From contig VZDJ01000219.1 of NCBI GenBank assembly GCA_008694505.1, positions 8,473,089-8,537,088 on the forward strand: a stretch of 64,000 bases of DNA. The letters are read 5' to 3'. The notes below the pieces were generated by a model that saw nothing but the letters and a program-made list of their open reading frames with translations, was not told the DNA's origin and ran no database searches. The position numbers and the translations under genes were made by a program. Positions 12,964 to 23,935 of this stretch are shown piece by piece. The stretch comes from Cyanoderma ruficeps (taxonomy: Eukaryota > Chordata > Aves > Passeriformes > Timaliidae). Numbering within the stretch: position 1 is the first letter of the stretch; every line of letters begins with the position of its first letter.

Positions 12964-15900
12964 GGATAGCAGACAAAAGTTATGCCACTTTTTGTCAGAA
13001 AAAATGTTAAACTGAAAATGCTTATCAGAATTTTATACTAGAGCTTATCTTAGTGGTGCCTACCAGATGCTGTTTTGTGTATTGTTATTAAACACAGAGT
13101 TTGAATCCCATGGTACAAAACAGCAAACACTACATGCTACCCATATTTTTGAATTCTCACTTTCAGAATCCATTTCCTAAACAGAGATACGGGTTGCAGA
13201 ACACTTTCAGTTTGTCAGGACAGAATATTAAGGTCTCTCTGTGAACAAGTTTCTCCCTCTTTGAGCCTGGCAGGACCTGCTGGATCCTCGCCATCCTCTG
13301 TTTTCCTCAGCAGGTTGGACAACACGAACACAGCTTGTAAATAAACAAACCCCAACAGGATGACACTTCACAGAAAAACACACCAGTAAATGTGAAATTG
13401 CAAAAACCTCGTGGGTGTGCACATACATTTTCATAAGGCAAAGCTCCCCACACGCCTGTGGGCGGCTGCACACCCTCACACACGCGAGCTCTGGCTGGGG
13501 CTCGGGAGGCAAAGTCTGACTCCCCAACTGCTGCTCCAGTGAACTGTGCCCTTCCACAGGGCTCTTACCAGGCACACACAGGGTCAGCTGGCAGTAAAAG
13601 CAAGGTTTATGTTACCCTTGTTAAAAAGGCAAATGTTTTGTTCTCTCTTTCCTCCCAGGAGACTGAGAGGCTAAACCCATTAAGGATTGTGAGATCAATG
13701 GATAGTAGAAAGAAGAATTAAAATGAATTTTAATGAAATCTGCTGAAAATGTTTTGTCTTTATAAGAAAATGTTGACTAAATGTAAACACAAGCAAGTGA
13801 TCAATCAACCATAGTTTCACACACCCCCAAAGCTGAATTAATTGATAGAAAGATGTGGAAAGCAAAATGAGTGCTTTCTCAATAATTTCATCAGAGCTAA
13901 TCACAAAAATTTTACAGGAGTATTCATATGAGAACTGGAAACTTGTTTTATATACCAATATCAGGTTTATTATAATTTTTTTATATTTAGCAACATTTGG
14001 TAATATTCAACTCCAGCTGTAAGCTATTCACAGAAATCATTTTGGAGAGCCTTATAGAGCTTGAATTTAGCAGAGAAGCTAAAATGAACTCATCAGTTGA
14101 GAATTAAATTAATTTTATTTTTATATTAGCTGTCAATACCGGCAAATCAGTGATATTTAAACAAGTACAAATAATTAAGTCCTTCACCCTTAATCAATGC
14201 ATACATGAATAGAAGTAACTTGCTCCGGTAACTTGCCTCATAACCACAACAGAAACCCATTCAGAATTAAAAAAAAACATTTAGCCTAAGCTATGTACAT
14301 GAATCCCACTGAAATCAATTTGATTTAAGTACCTGCTCAAAGCTGAGCCTGCACTGAAGTGTTCCCTCAAAGTCTACATGGATCCCAAGGTGCCTAATGA
14401 GAAAGGCAGGGACAAATACAGAAACTGAGCTTCTTCATATACTATTATTATGTTCCTGTATTCCAAGAAGATAATAATAGTTTAGCAACAGTTTATTACA
14501 GTTTGGTGGGGTGTGTAGGAGAGGGAGATGACAGCTCAGTGCCAGGAACCTGTAGTGGAGCTGGTGAGGTGGCAGCTCTGCTCCACCTCCAGGCCACCCC
14601 ACCAATTTTTACCACTGTGCAAGAGGATTTGTGTTCCTGGTGAAACCAAATGGTGCTGCAGCAACTATAGATTTGATGTAATGAAAAAATGATAATGAGA
14701 AACTATTTAATGAACGTTCAATAATTCTGGAAGCGATTTAGAGCACCTGGAAAAAGGAGATATTTAATTAAAAGAAAAATCCTTTGAAGATGTGATATAC
14801 TTCCCAAAGCACTCCAAAATTCAAAAAAGCACACTGCAAAGGTAGCCCACACAGCTTTGCTGTGGTCCTGATATGCATATGCCTCACCACGCATCATTAG
14901 TTACACCAGCACATCCATCGAAAAAACTGAGCAAAATTACTGATATTAAGAAAAAAGAAAACCAGTTCATTTTGTAGTAATTTTATTTCCAGGCAAAATG
15001 AAACTGACTACCCCAGAAGCACTGGGAGGGCTGACTTTTTACCTGCCACCATTCTGTGGCCCAGCTAAGGCCACCCACTGAGGAAGTCCATGGCAGAAAA
15101 TTCCATCAGGTCTGGAGAAAAACAGGCTATTGCTTGCACTTCCCATCAGGTACATTTAAGAGCGTTGTTCATTAGCCTTCACCTGATCATCCCACATGAT
15201 TTACTGCACCGTTGTAGAAGTAGAAATCTTTAGATTTTTCTGTAAAAATAACTGCAAAGATCTCATTTGCCTGTGCTAGCAAAGAACTGCCTCGTCAGCC
15301 GTGGGAATGATGTGCCTCGTGCAGATGGCTGGGAAGGGTGACATCCCATGGCCTAAGACCACTTTTTCTGGAGACTTGTTTTTTTCATGAGTGCATAACC
15401 GTGCTTTTGAATCAAAAGCTGATTTGCAATTGAATTCTCAGTCTTCCTCCTCCCAGAAATCCCCACGAATCTGCAATGTGGAATTCAGAGAAAACCCAAG
15501 ACAGGAGAGAAAGACAGATGTATTTATCATGCACAGATGATGTAGGAAGGAGACAAAAAATATTGTCATCAGAGTCTTACTGACTGCAAAACAAGGGAGC
15601 AGCAATTAATCAGCAAGAGTGCAGGCTGAGAGGAAATATTGATTGGATTTGGAGAAACTTCAGTTTCCTGAAGAAACTGTTCCCCTGCAAAGGTAACCAG
15701 GAAAGTTTGTGTAAATTAGAATGGCAACCGGCCAGCCAGCAGCCAATCTGAGCCATTTCAGGCAATCCAGAAAAATATACACCAGATGCACGTTGGTTTC
15801 TAAAGAGTAATTTAAATACATTAGTAAATCAATGGCATTGACAGTTTGATGGACCATGATGGAGGAGTCTTCCTCTGAAATATCATCTCCAAAACCTGCA

Positions 15901-17828
15901 AAGCTCTGGCAACTGAGTCGTTACAACTTTATTATATTTTTAACTTTCATCCTTTCAAAAAACTTCTAGAGTGGGGTTTTTTCAGCTTAAATTTACATGG
16001 ATTTCTCTCCTGCTGAAATGGGCCCTAACTTTTTAGGGTTCCTAAATGTCAAGAGTATTGTCCTTTTGCAATGTGGAGGGCCAGGAGATGCCAGTGGGAG
16101 GACTGAGGACCAGCTCTGCTCTGGTGAGATTTGGGTCTGTCAGAAAGAAACTGGCTACCACTACTGAGTAGAAGCAGCAAATTATTTCTGTCTTTTTATC
16201 TGACTGGCATGTGCTTATGGCCAGGGGGATGTTAGAACCCCTCAATGTCAAAAAAAAACAAAAAGGAAACAGTTGAAAAATTTGCAAAAAAAGAAGTAGT
16301 AAAAAAATTTATGGGGTTTATCCCAGGAAGTACATCACAGGGTCACGTTAAATGATCACATCATTTAGCACCAAGGCACGACCCCTCTGCAGGTCTGACC
16401 TCCAGCAATCCCAAGGATTGCCATGGGAAGGGGTCACAAGCCTCCAGCAGAGGCTGTGGGTTTGTCCACCCTGTCAGCCCAGAGCTATTCATGATGGGAC
16501 TTGTGTCATTGGCCATTCCAAGGGGTTTAATTGGCACTTACAGAAACAACAACTCTCTGGTTTACGCACATTTAGGGAGTTACCTTACTGTCTTCATCAG
16601 TAATAAACTGTTCTTGGCTAAGGTCATCTTTCAGCTGCACAGTAAATAAAACTGTCAGTAAAGCTGAGTTGCTGTTTCTCATCAATCAAGTAATACAATA
16701 AAACTCAGAGCACAGTACTTAAACAACGATTTTTAGAGAAAAGGCAAACCTTAAGGAAGTTTTAGTATAATCGTTTCCTCTCAGCTGATCAACATAACAG
16801 ACAGTAATTTAGCTGGAGAAATGTGATATTAAAGCTTACAAGCCTGAAATCAGATTGCCTTTAGAGGAAAAAATCAAGCTGGCTTTCCAGGACTCATCAT
16901 AACCATTAATTAAATACTTACCATCTCTTCAGTTAAGATCCAAAGAATATTTTAGCAAAAACTCCAGCAGTTTCAAGAAATAACAAGCCACTCTAGCTTA
17001 TCTATTTAATTCCAGTTCTATTATGTAGGTAGATTTGCTGCTATCATGGAACATTTTTCATATTTGTAAGAAGGAATTCAACTGGAAATATTAAAATATG
17101 TTCAACATGCTGCTTATTTTTATCTGGAGGAAGATAAATTATTATATGTATGCAAGCACTAAAAGCAGTTGCCAGAAAAAATAGGATTTATTCTCACTAC
17201 ACCTGCAATATTTCAGCCGCTACATGAAAACATTTCTCTTTCTGAAACAATTAACCTAATTTGTAGTGAGCTTGCACAGACTTTCACAGTACTACTTTGC
17301 TGAAGATTATCACTTGCCTAAAATATGATGCTTACATTTTTCCAGTACATTAACAAATAGCATTGTTTGAGAGGGAGAGACCAGGCAGAAATGTTTCACC
17401 CCATACTCTGTGATTCTCCCAATCCTCAAATAATCCCAAACCAGTCAAAACAAATGATTCAGGTTGCCAAAGCAAGTAGTTACATTTCCCAATCTTCTGA
17501 TAACGTTTTACATAAATGCAGACGCAAACCTGGCTCAGTCTGGAATGAGGGCAGGGCAGATCTCTCCCAGCACATTCCACTTTTCAAAACCCAGCACGTC
17601 AGCAGAGCCTTCATAACACGAGATGCACACCTTGATCTCTGCAGGGCTTAGGAGATTGTGGGGTTTGCTTGTTTACAATTTTTAGACAGGTGGAATAAAA
17701 TCGCGATTTTTCCTATTATAAGATAGATATCGGTGCGTGGGAAATGCTAGAAAAACCCTGCTGTCATGTCCCTCTCACCACATGTGTCGACATAATTTAA
17801 AATTTATTTCCATGGTGTGGAAAATGTA

Positions 17829-17858
17829 ATTTTTTTTTAAATTTTTTTTTTTTTAAAT
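17829..17858. repeat. T-rich low-complexity tract
   Basis: Two thymine runs, of about 10 and 13 bases, are separated by AAA and end in AAA. No element body is attached on either side, so this is simple sequence and not a recognisable retroposon tail. Confidence 0.8.
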
Positions 17859-20633
17859 ACACACTCCCAAGCAGTCAATGAAACTTCCATTAGCCGTGGC
17901 TGTCTTTTGGGGAGTTCAGCTGCCCCTCAGCCTCAGGGACCTCTGTCCCCCTGCCTTGCAGCCCCGTGTTGGAGCTCTGTGCCGCCGTGGGGGATGCACA
18001 CTGAGCATTGAGCTCTTCAACAAACCACCCTCCAAAGTAACTGCATTTAGTAGCAAATCCCAAACCCTCGTGCCTTGAGAGGTTCAGCATGGCCACTGCC
18101 CGCTGCAGACCCAAGACCCTGAAATGGTGACTGACCCTCTCAGCTCCAAGTTCATGGAGTTTTGAATTCCTTCACCTCCTGTTTCGCTGAGGAGAGAACA
18201 GCTTGTCCTATTTCTTGTGAAAAGAGAGCCAAAGATAGGAATATTTATAAGGAATTTGTATCTATCTATCCAAACCAAAACATTCAAAAATCATGACTCA
18301 CAATCCCCTCCCAAATCATGGGATTAAATTAACATATCATGGGATTTTAAAAGATGCCATTTTAAAAATTATGGAATACATAAACTTTGTTTGTCACGCA
18401 TTACCTTAAAATATTAACACAGCCAGAAACTAAAAATTTTTATCAACAGTTAAAAGAACCAGAAGCTCACCTAGGGAAAAAAAATTAATCACATATTCAT
18501 AAGATTCCTGGAGGCTGGACCTTTAAAAATAGTCCAAGTGTTACAATTCATCACATGTAAATTTATGGGATTTGGCAACAATGCAAGTTGTCTCCAGGGA
18601 TGTTGGAAAGAGGGGGAGTGCTCTTGGTTAACCTTTTATTTTTCTTTTTTAACAGATACAGCTTGCTGAAACTGCCCTACTAAGTATTTCCTAAATCAGC
18701 CCATCAATCAGTTTAGAGCACTATGGAAACACACAGCAGAGTGTGCTTATCAATTCCCAATCACTAAATATTTTGGTATTTGTTAACCAAAACTCAATGC
18801 ATTCTGGAAAAAGACCAAGTGGAAAATAAAATTACAATTTCTGAAAGCACATCCCATCCAAGCCTTTTGCCTAGAGCAATCAGAGGTGGGAAGCCAGGTT
18901 TAATAAAAAGTGGAGAACAAACCATTTTCAAGTGGTTGCTCACTTTTTTTGTTAAAGGCAAAGACAATTTCTTGGGAAAAAATCCCCTTTATAGTACAGT
19001 TTTTATTTTTACTGAGTTTTGGTAACAATGATTTTTTTTCCAAAATAAAAACTAATCTTTAACCAAGTTTACAAATCAAAAGATGAGGTAGAAGGGAAGA
19101 TTACTACCCTTCACATTTTTTCCTTAGTTTAAAAATTCGAAATATCACAACTATTCCTCCCTGTCCCCACCATCTGCTGTTCCAGACAAGGTCACAGCTA
19201 CTTCTCAGCCCAGCCTGCCCAAGTTCAGCCTCCCTTTTGCTTTTCAATCCCACAGTGCTGGCTGGTGGCTGTGATTACTTTGTGCCTTTTTACCACAGTT
19301 TACAGACTCCGGCCCTGACACAGGTGAGGTGACAGACACCAAGTCTGGTGGCATCAGTCACGGCGTGTGGCCCTGCTGCCAGGTACAGGCTGCATCTCAG
19401 CCACTGCTGTCAGAGCCTCCTCGAGCAGGTACCAGGTGCCAGGAACTGGAGCTCATCTACAGTTTGTGCTTTTCTGTGTACCAGACTCCTACTCCTGAGG
19501 AATATTTACCATCTGAAACCAAAAATACTGCCATAAGGTGTGAACAACATCAAGTCTCTTTTGTTTAAGAGGAAACGCAGTGAGCGGCTGGTGTTTTCCA
19601 ACATGCAATAATTTTATAAACATTCACTAATAGAGCAACTTCCACCACACCTACCATCCAATCCTTTTGGGATTGTGGCACCCAGACTCCTGCATTACCC
19701 AGGTCTGCTCCACAGGGAGTATAAAGGCAACAAGAAGAAATCAGCAGTGCTGTGTCAGTCACAAAACTCACAGGCCATTTCCAAAGTGGAGAAAAAATGT
19801 TGCTTGGCCCTCATTTCAGTGCCTCATCCCTGTGGCTCTCTGTTCCTTCCTTCCTATACTTGATGCCCTATTATACTGAAATAAGATAATACTAGGGTAT
19901 GAGTGACAAATAACTCTGCAGTTTGGTACACACATTTGGAACAAAAATGTAGCTATTTTGTTGTTTCCACTCAAATGACCCAGTTAATTTCAGTGTTAAC
20001 ATCAGCTGTCAAAACATCCACTTAGCAGATTTGCATCCCTTATTTATTCAGAAAAAAAAGGTGCAATAACCAAGCAGTTATCAGAGAAAGAGGAAACACT
20101 ACACAGAATGGGTGTTTAATTCTTGTTATGCTATCGCTGTCTATCACATACTTAGTACATTATATTCCCCGCGTGGCAAAACATAAATAAATCAAGAAAG
20201 TTTGTGTGCTTACTGGAGATACCATTATTGTCCTTTTGGGACCAAAGCAGCCCAGTGGAGACACTGTCAGTGAAGCCCGTGTACCATGTCAGCCTCAGTG
20301 TCCTGGTTGCAGCCTTCCAACACAGCCTTTGCAAAGCCAGTACTGCCACCTGTGCCACCTCTGCACTGCAGTGTCACCCACCATCCCCTCCCTCTGCTCT
20401 GACCCAAGGCTCGGGGGGACACACGACTTTATGTTGGCCATCTCTGGAGCCAAGGAAACTCTTCAAGGCAAAGACAGTGCCAGCATCCTGGAGATGGTTT
20501 GGGCTGCTGCGATGTTTGTTTAGCCCATAACAAGTGTTCAACTCTTTTCCCTCCTTGGAGGGAGAACGCATTTCCAATTTGAAGGGCAAAAAAGCCAGAG
20601 GCAGGAGATCACATTGGCTACACTATCCCACAG

Positions 20634-20640
20634 CCTTACC
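20634..20640 (-). promoter_or_regulatory. 5' splice donor of the ADAMTS exon
   Basis: The minus strand reads AGAG|GTAAGG across the exon end, with GT at 20639-20638. This is close to the metazoan donor consensus. Because the exon is 160 nt, not a multiple of three, skipping it would shift the frame of the remaining protein. Confidence 0.8.
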
Positions 20641-20799
20641 TCTGTACACAGTATCCACGTTCTCCATAGGAAGTTGCTTCCTGGCAGCTGCTCTGCGATA
20701 GACCACGTGTGTTCTGCCTCCTCCCTCCTCCTCCTCCTGGGCCCCCTTCTCCAGAGGCTCGATGAAGAACTCGTCCTTGTCCGTGCGAATCATGCCAGC
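20640..20799 (-). CDS. ADAMTS2: Internal exon of an ADAMTS procollagen N-proteinase (prodomain), probably ADAMTS2
   Basis: The minus strand reads open from GCT at 20799 for 53 codons plus one base. Residues begin [19 protein letters not shown], then an acidic/glycine run (EEEEGGG), then GRTHVVYRR and a less conserved tail ending [16 protein letters not shown] followed by HVVY-K/R-R is the hallmark of the prodomain of ADAMTS2, ADAMTS3 and ADAMTS14, the secreted zinc proteases that remove amino-propeptides from fibrillar procollagens. The segment lies in the latency propeptide before the furin site; no catalytic HExxH or thrombospondin repeat is present here. Borders are a TGCTGCAG acceptor and a GAG|GTAAGG donor, so the exon enters in phase 0 and leaves in phase 1. 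The paralogue is inferred: EPLEKG and long introns favour ADAMTS2, IRTD and GRTHVVYRR resemble ADAMTS14, AGMI resembles ADAMTS3. Membership of the clade is near certain; the exact symbol is about two in three. Confidence 0.85.
20718..20738 (-). repeat. In-exon GAG/GGA triplet run coding for Glu/Gly
   Basis: Within the ADAMTS exon the minus strand has consecutive GAG codons followed by GGA GGA GGC, giving EEEEGGG between the two conserved prodomain blocks. The purine-only triplet run is prone to replication slippage, so its length may vary between individuals or species without breaking the frame. Confidence 0.7.
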
Positions 20800-20826
20800 C
20801 TGCAGCACAGGGCAGAGATGGAACAC
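20800..20826 (-). promoter_or_regulatory. 3' splice acceptor of the ADAMTS exon
   Basis: On the minus strand the bases before the exon read TTCCATCTCTGCCCTGTGCTGCAG, shown here only to describe a pyrimidine-rich tract that ends in the invariant AG at 20801-20800. The exon then opens with GCTGGCATG, which keeps the Ala-Gly-Met frame expected for the ADAMTS propeptide. No obvious strong branch-point consensus was identified by eye. Confidence 0.8.
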
Positions 20827-23357
20827 TTTGCATTACTGCACATACTGCAGGCGCTGCGAGTAAACACTTACAATATGCTTAAGCACACTTTAGTGCTCTC
20901 TGGAGAGCAATTAGGATGCAGAGAGGAAACCAGGTGAATTCTTTATTAGGGCAAAACAAAGCATCATTTTCCCAACTTGACAAGAAAGGACAAAAGATAC
21001 AACTCTGAACAAAAAGGACTTCTCCTTGAGTCACATGAGCCAAGTATAAGTCTAAGAATCTGTCTAGGAAATCATCCTCTCTGCTAAAAACCAGCTACAA
21101 TGAAAATTACTCCGACCATAGCTATCCATCAGGCCCAGACCACTCCAGTGTTTACTATTTCTGCTAAATAAAGGATCAGATCAATGTCATAAACTGGTTC
21201 TGATGTGCAGTTCAACAGTCAGAAGTTGTAGAGTCAGCCTTTCTGTTCAGAAGCAAGATAGAAAAATACTATATCTTACATTCAGGCAGCTAAGCTTTGT
21301 GATTATTTCCCCTGTGACACAAAGGGTTTAGCCAACAAAATAATCTTTCAAGAATGAGCCACAACTAGTTTGAGTGTCAGTAGTGCATTGTTAAAAAAAA
21401 ACCTCAACTTCTCAGACTGGACCAGATACCCTGGTATGAAAATAGAAATTTGCACTTCTACAAAGCACCTCACAGAAACATCATCCAAGCAATTCCCATT
21501 GTGTTCAGGGGAAACCCTCACAAAGAGTGCAAACGTTAAAAAGAAAAGGACTATTCATCATCTATACGTAGGTGAAACAACTTGGGCACCTGGATCACCT
21601 GGGCTTGTCTCCTCTTGCAGTCCTGCCCAACTGTAGGAGGTCACAGCAGCCAAGAGCTGCTTGTAGAGATGGTTGGCTTGAATCAATTTTTTCTGCATGT
21701 TTGCACATCTGTGTTTGAGAACTTCAGCTAGTGAACTCTCAGCTTGCAGACAAAGTTTTACTATTAACAGAAATGAAATTGCTCTAGATGTAACCTTCAG
21801 AAGTTCCTTCATCACATCCCTTCCCACTCTCCCCATAGATGATCCTGCAGACACTGCAGTTTCAAACTTGCACTGTGACACTCTCCTTGTTGTCTGAGCT
21901 TCTGAGAGCCTAAATCCCCTGTTCTGTGAAGCCTTACCTCCAGCTTCCAGAGGAACCACTTTGGCTCCTTTGAACCCAGTATCCTCACTTGAAACAAGTA
22001 CATCTAAACACACTTATCATATTCCAGCACTAAAGTTCTCATACAGCACATATTTTTCTTCTACAAGCAGAAAACGACATTCCTACTGCTATAAATACAG
22101 TATGTTCACTGGTTCCCTCCTTGGAAAAATGTCAGGTTCATTTGTCATGTCTTAACTTACATTAGGCAAGATTTCCAGTCCCAGAATTCATATATAAAAT
22201 ATATATAAAAACAGATTGGAAAGGAAGGATTAAAGAAGCAAAATTATATCAAAGCAATTTAAGCTGATGCCATCCTGCCTGTATAGAGGAAACTGAATTT
22301 GAAATCATGTCCTGTTTCTTCTTAACTAATTTAGATTCTACATCAGGCACAGGAAAGGTGAGACAGGCTCAGCAGCTCAAGGAAGCCAAGACAACCAAGA
22401 AAATAACTGCTGAACCTAAAGAGACAGCAACTGATCTTTTACTGTAAAGTGGAATACATGAAAAATTCAGACTTGATGTTACTCTCCTTTTATTCTAATT
22501 GCATTAGACACACATTTCTCCTGGACATTAAATATTATACCCAGAAATTTGGAAATCTTTTTATGACAAATGCACAACTAAACATCAAGAAGGAACAAGC
22601 ATTTCCAAGTTCAACAGCCGAGGGTACAATGCACATGCCATACATACACCCAGGAGAAATACACTGACAGCTTGACTGTCATGTGAAAAATACGTGATTT
22701 TGGTTTTTGCAAGTGAAAAAAGCACCATGGTTGTGCACATGTTCCTATGTATTTTTGGATGCATTAAGCCTAATATTAACTAAGCAGCTAATGCCAGACC
22801 TTAGTTTGGAATGTAGACCATAATTCAGGATACAGGGGGAAATGCTGCTGTACACTGCGTGCAGCAGGGAGTACTGATGGGAGTTTGGAGGAATTTAGAT
22901 CTTCTAAGAAAATTAACAGAGAAGCAACTTCTGCAATCAGTAGTTGAACTGACTGGATAGAGGAACAACTGTTATAGGTGAACTTTAGCTTCCAGGGTAT
23001 GGTGGCCTTTTGGAAATGAAAACAGTTGGTCAGAGTGAATTCTCTCTGAGAAGATGAAGGTGACACCCTGGGACAGGCTGTAAGACTAAACAGAAAGACA
23101 TATTTGAATGCTGGATCCCAAGACATAAAACAGTGCTCTAACACTGACATTTCCTGCAGATCATTGTGCCTGGTATTGGCCCTTTTTTGTGCAGGCCAGT
23201 TCATGTGGCACTGGAAGCTGCCAAAGAGCAGGACATCATCAGGTGCTCTTGTTCCACACTCTGCTTCTTGGATGGACAGGACACCACTCTGTACATCCCC
23301 ATAGATCCCCCTACTTCTGCTGGTGTGTAGAAAGGAAGGAATTTAACCTTCAAATGC

Positions 23358-23432
23358 AGAATCATAGAATCTCCTGAGTTGGAAGGGCCCCCAAGGACCA
23401 CCAAAGCCCAACTTCTGGCCCTGCATGGCTGA
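23358..23432 (-). mobile_element. CR1 LINE 3' end, 5'-truncated
   Basis: The plus strand starts AGAATCATAGAATCTCC and continues GAGTTGGAAGGG, then a region ending in CTGGCCCTGCA. This is the reverse complement of the avian CR1 3' untranslated tail, whose end carries the repeated ATTCTATG octamer. Only about 75 bases remain, so the copy is a dead, heavily 5'-truncated insertion, as is usual for CR1. It lies in the same orientation as the host gene. The family match is from recalled consensus. Confidence 0.85.
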
Positions 23433-23794
23433 ATATTCTTTTTCTCATTTTCATCTTGGGCTACACTGGAATTTCTCTTTTCTTTCAGTGCTGAAAAACA
23501 CATCAATTATTTTTGATCAGAATTATTAGGAAAGAATGTGTGTTTGAACTGTAAAAGAATTTTTTATATTGCATGTCCTACACAGTCTTTGATTTAGCCA
23601 ACACATTGTCATGAAATAAAATAAAATAGGAAAGAATGGCTGCTTCAGACTTTAAGCAGAAAATTCATTTAGATGGCAAGGCAGAGTTCTTACAACAATC
23701 CACAGTTCAAGTCATCTGCCTAATAATATAACCACAGCTATAAATGATTCATTGAGAAATATGTGGGGCTCCTGAAAGTCTCCACCACACATTT

Positions 23795-23935
23795 CCTTAC
23801 TGCTTTGAGCAAGACACTTTATCTCTTTACTTCCATTTCTCCACCTCTGAACCAGCATAACAACAGCCTTGCAGGATAATTACAAGGCCTGATTTGGGGG
23901 TTTTTTTGGTCAAATGCTTAGAACAGGAAAAGCTC
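23795..23935 (+). mobile_element. MIR-like SINE fragment
   Basis: The plus strand follows the MIR core and tail: AGCAAGACACTTTATCTC, a cytosine-rich TTCTCCACCTCTGA block, ATAACAACAGCC, GCAGGATAATTAC and CAAATGCTTAGAACAGG. In MIR these correspond to the 'caagtcacttaacctct', 'catctgtaaaatgg', 'ttgtgaggatt' and 'gcttagaacagtg' blocks. It is diverged and probably more than 100 million years old. Could instead be a related CORE-SINE. Confidence 0.62.

Larger units (their letters stand above)
1..20639 (-). other. Intron 3' of the ADAMTS exon (partial)
   Basis: This whole stretch lies downstream of the exon in the gene's orientation and no next exon was found. I looked for the start of the metalloprotease domain (DYNIEVLLG and VVxFHGKEHVQ type motifs) on the minus strand and did not see it, so the intron must exceed 20 kb. 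The sequence is AT-rich with simple repeats near 6.2, 9.7, 12.9 and 17.8 kb, a 12-bp inverted repeat at 1.3 kb and several GC-richer patches. No transposable element was recognised with confidence here. Confidence 0.7.

Noticed and set aside
17400..17425. Possible CR1 octamer end (CTCTGTGATTCTCC)
   Set aside because: No adjoining CR1 body such as the TTCCAACCC block; isolated 10-mer similarity is expected by chance.
20614..20937. 107-codon plus-strand frame across the ADAMTS exon
   Set aside because: It is the antisense shadow of the exon; the minus strand has the conserved protein and the splice sites.
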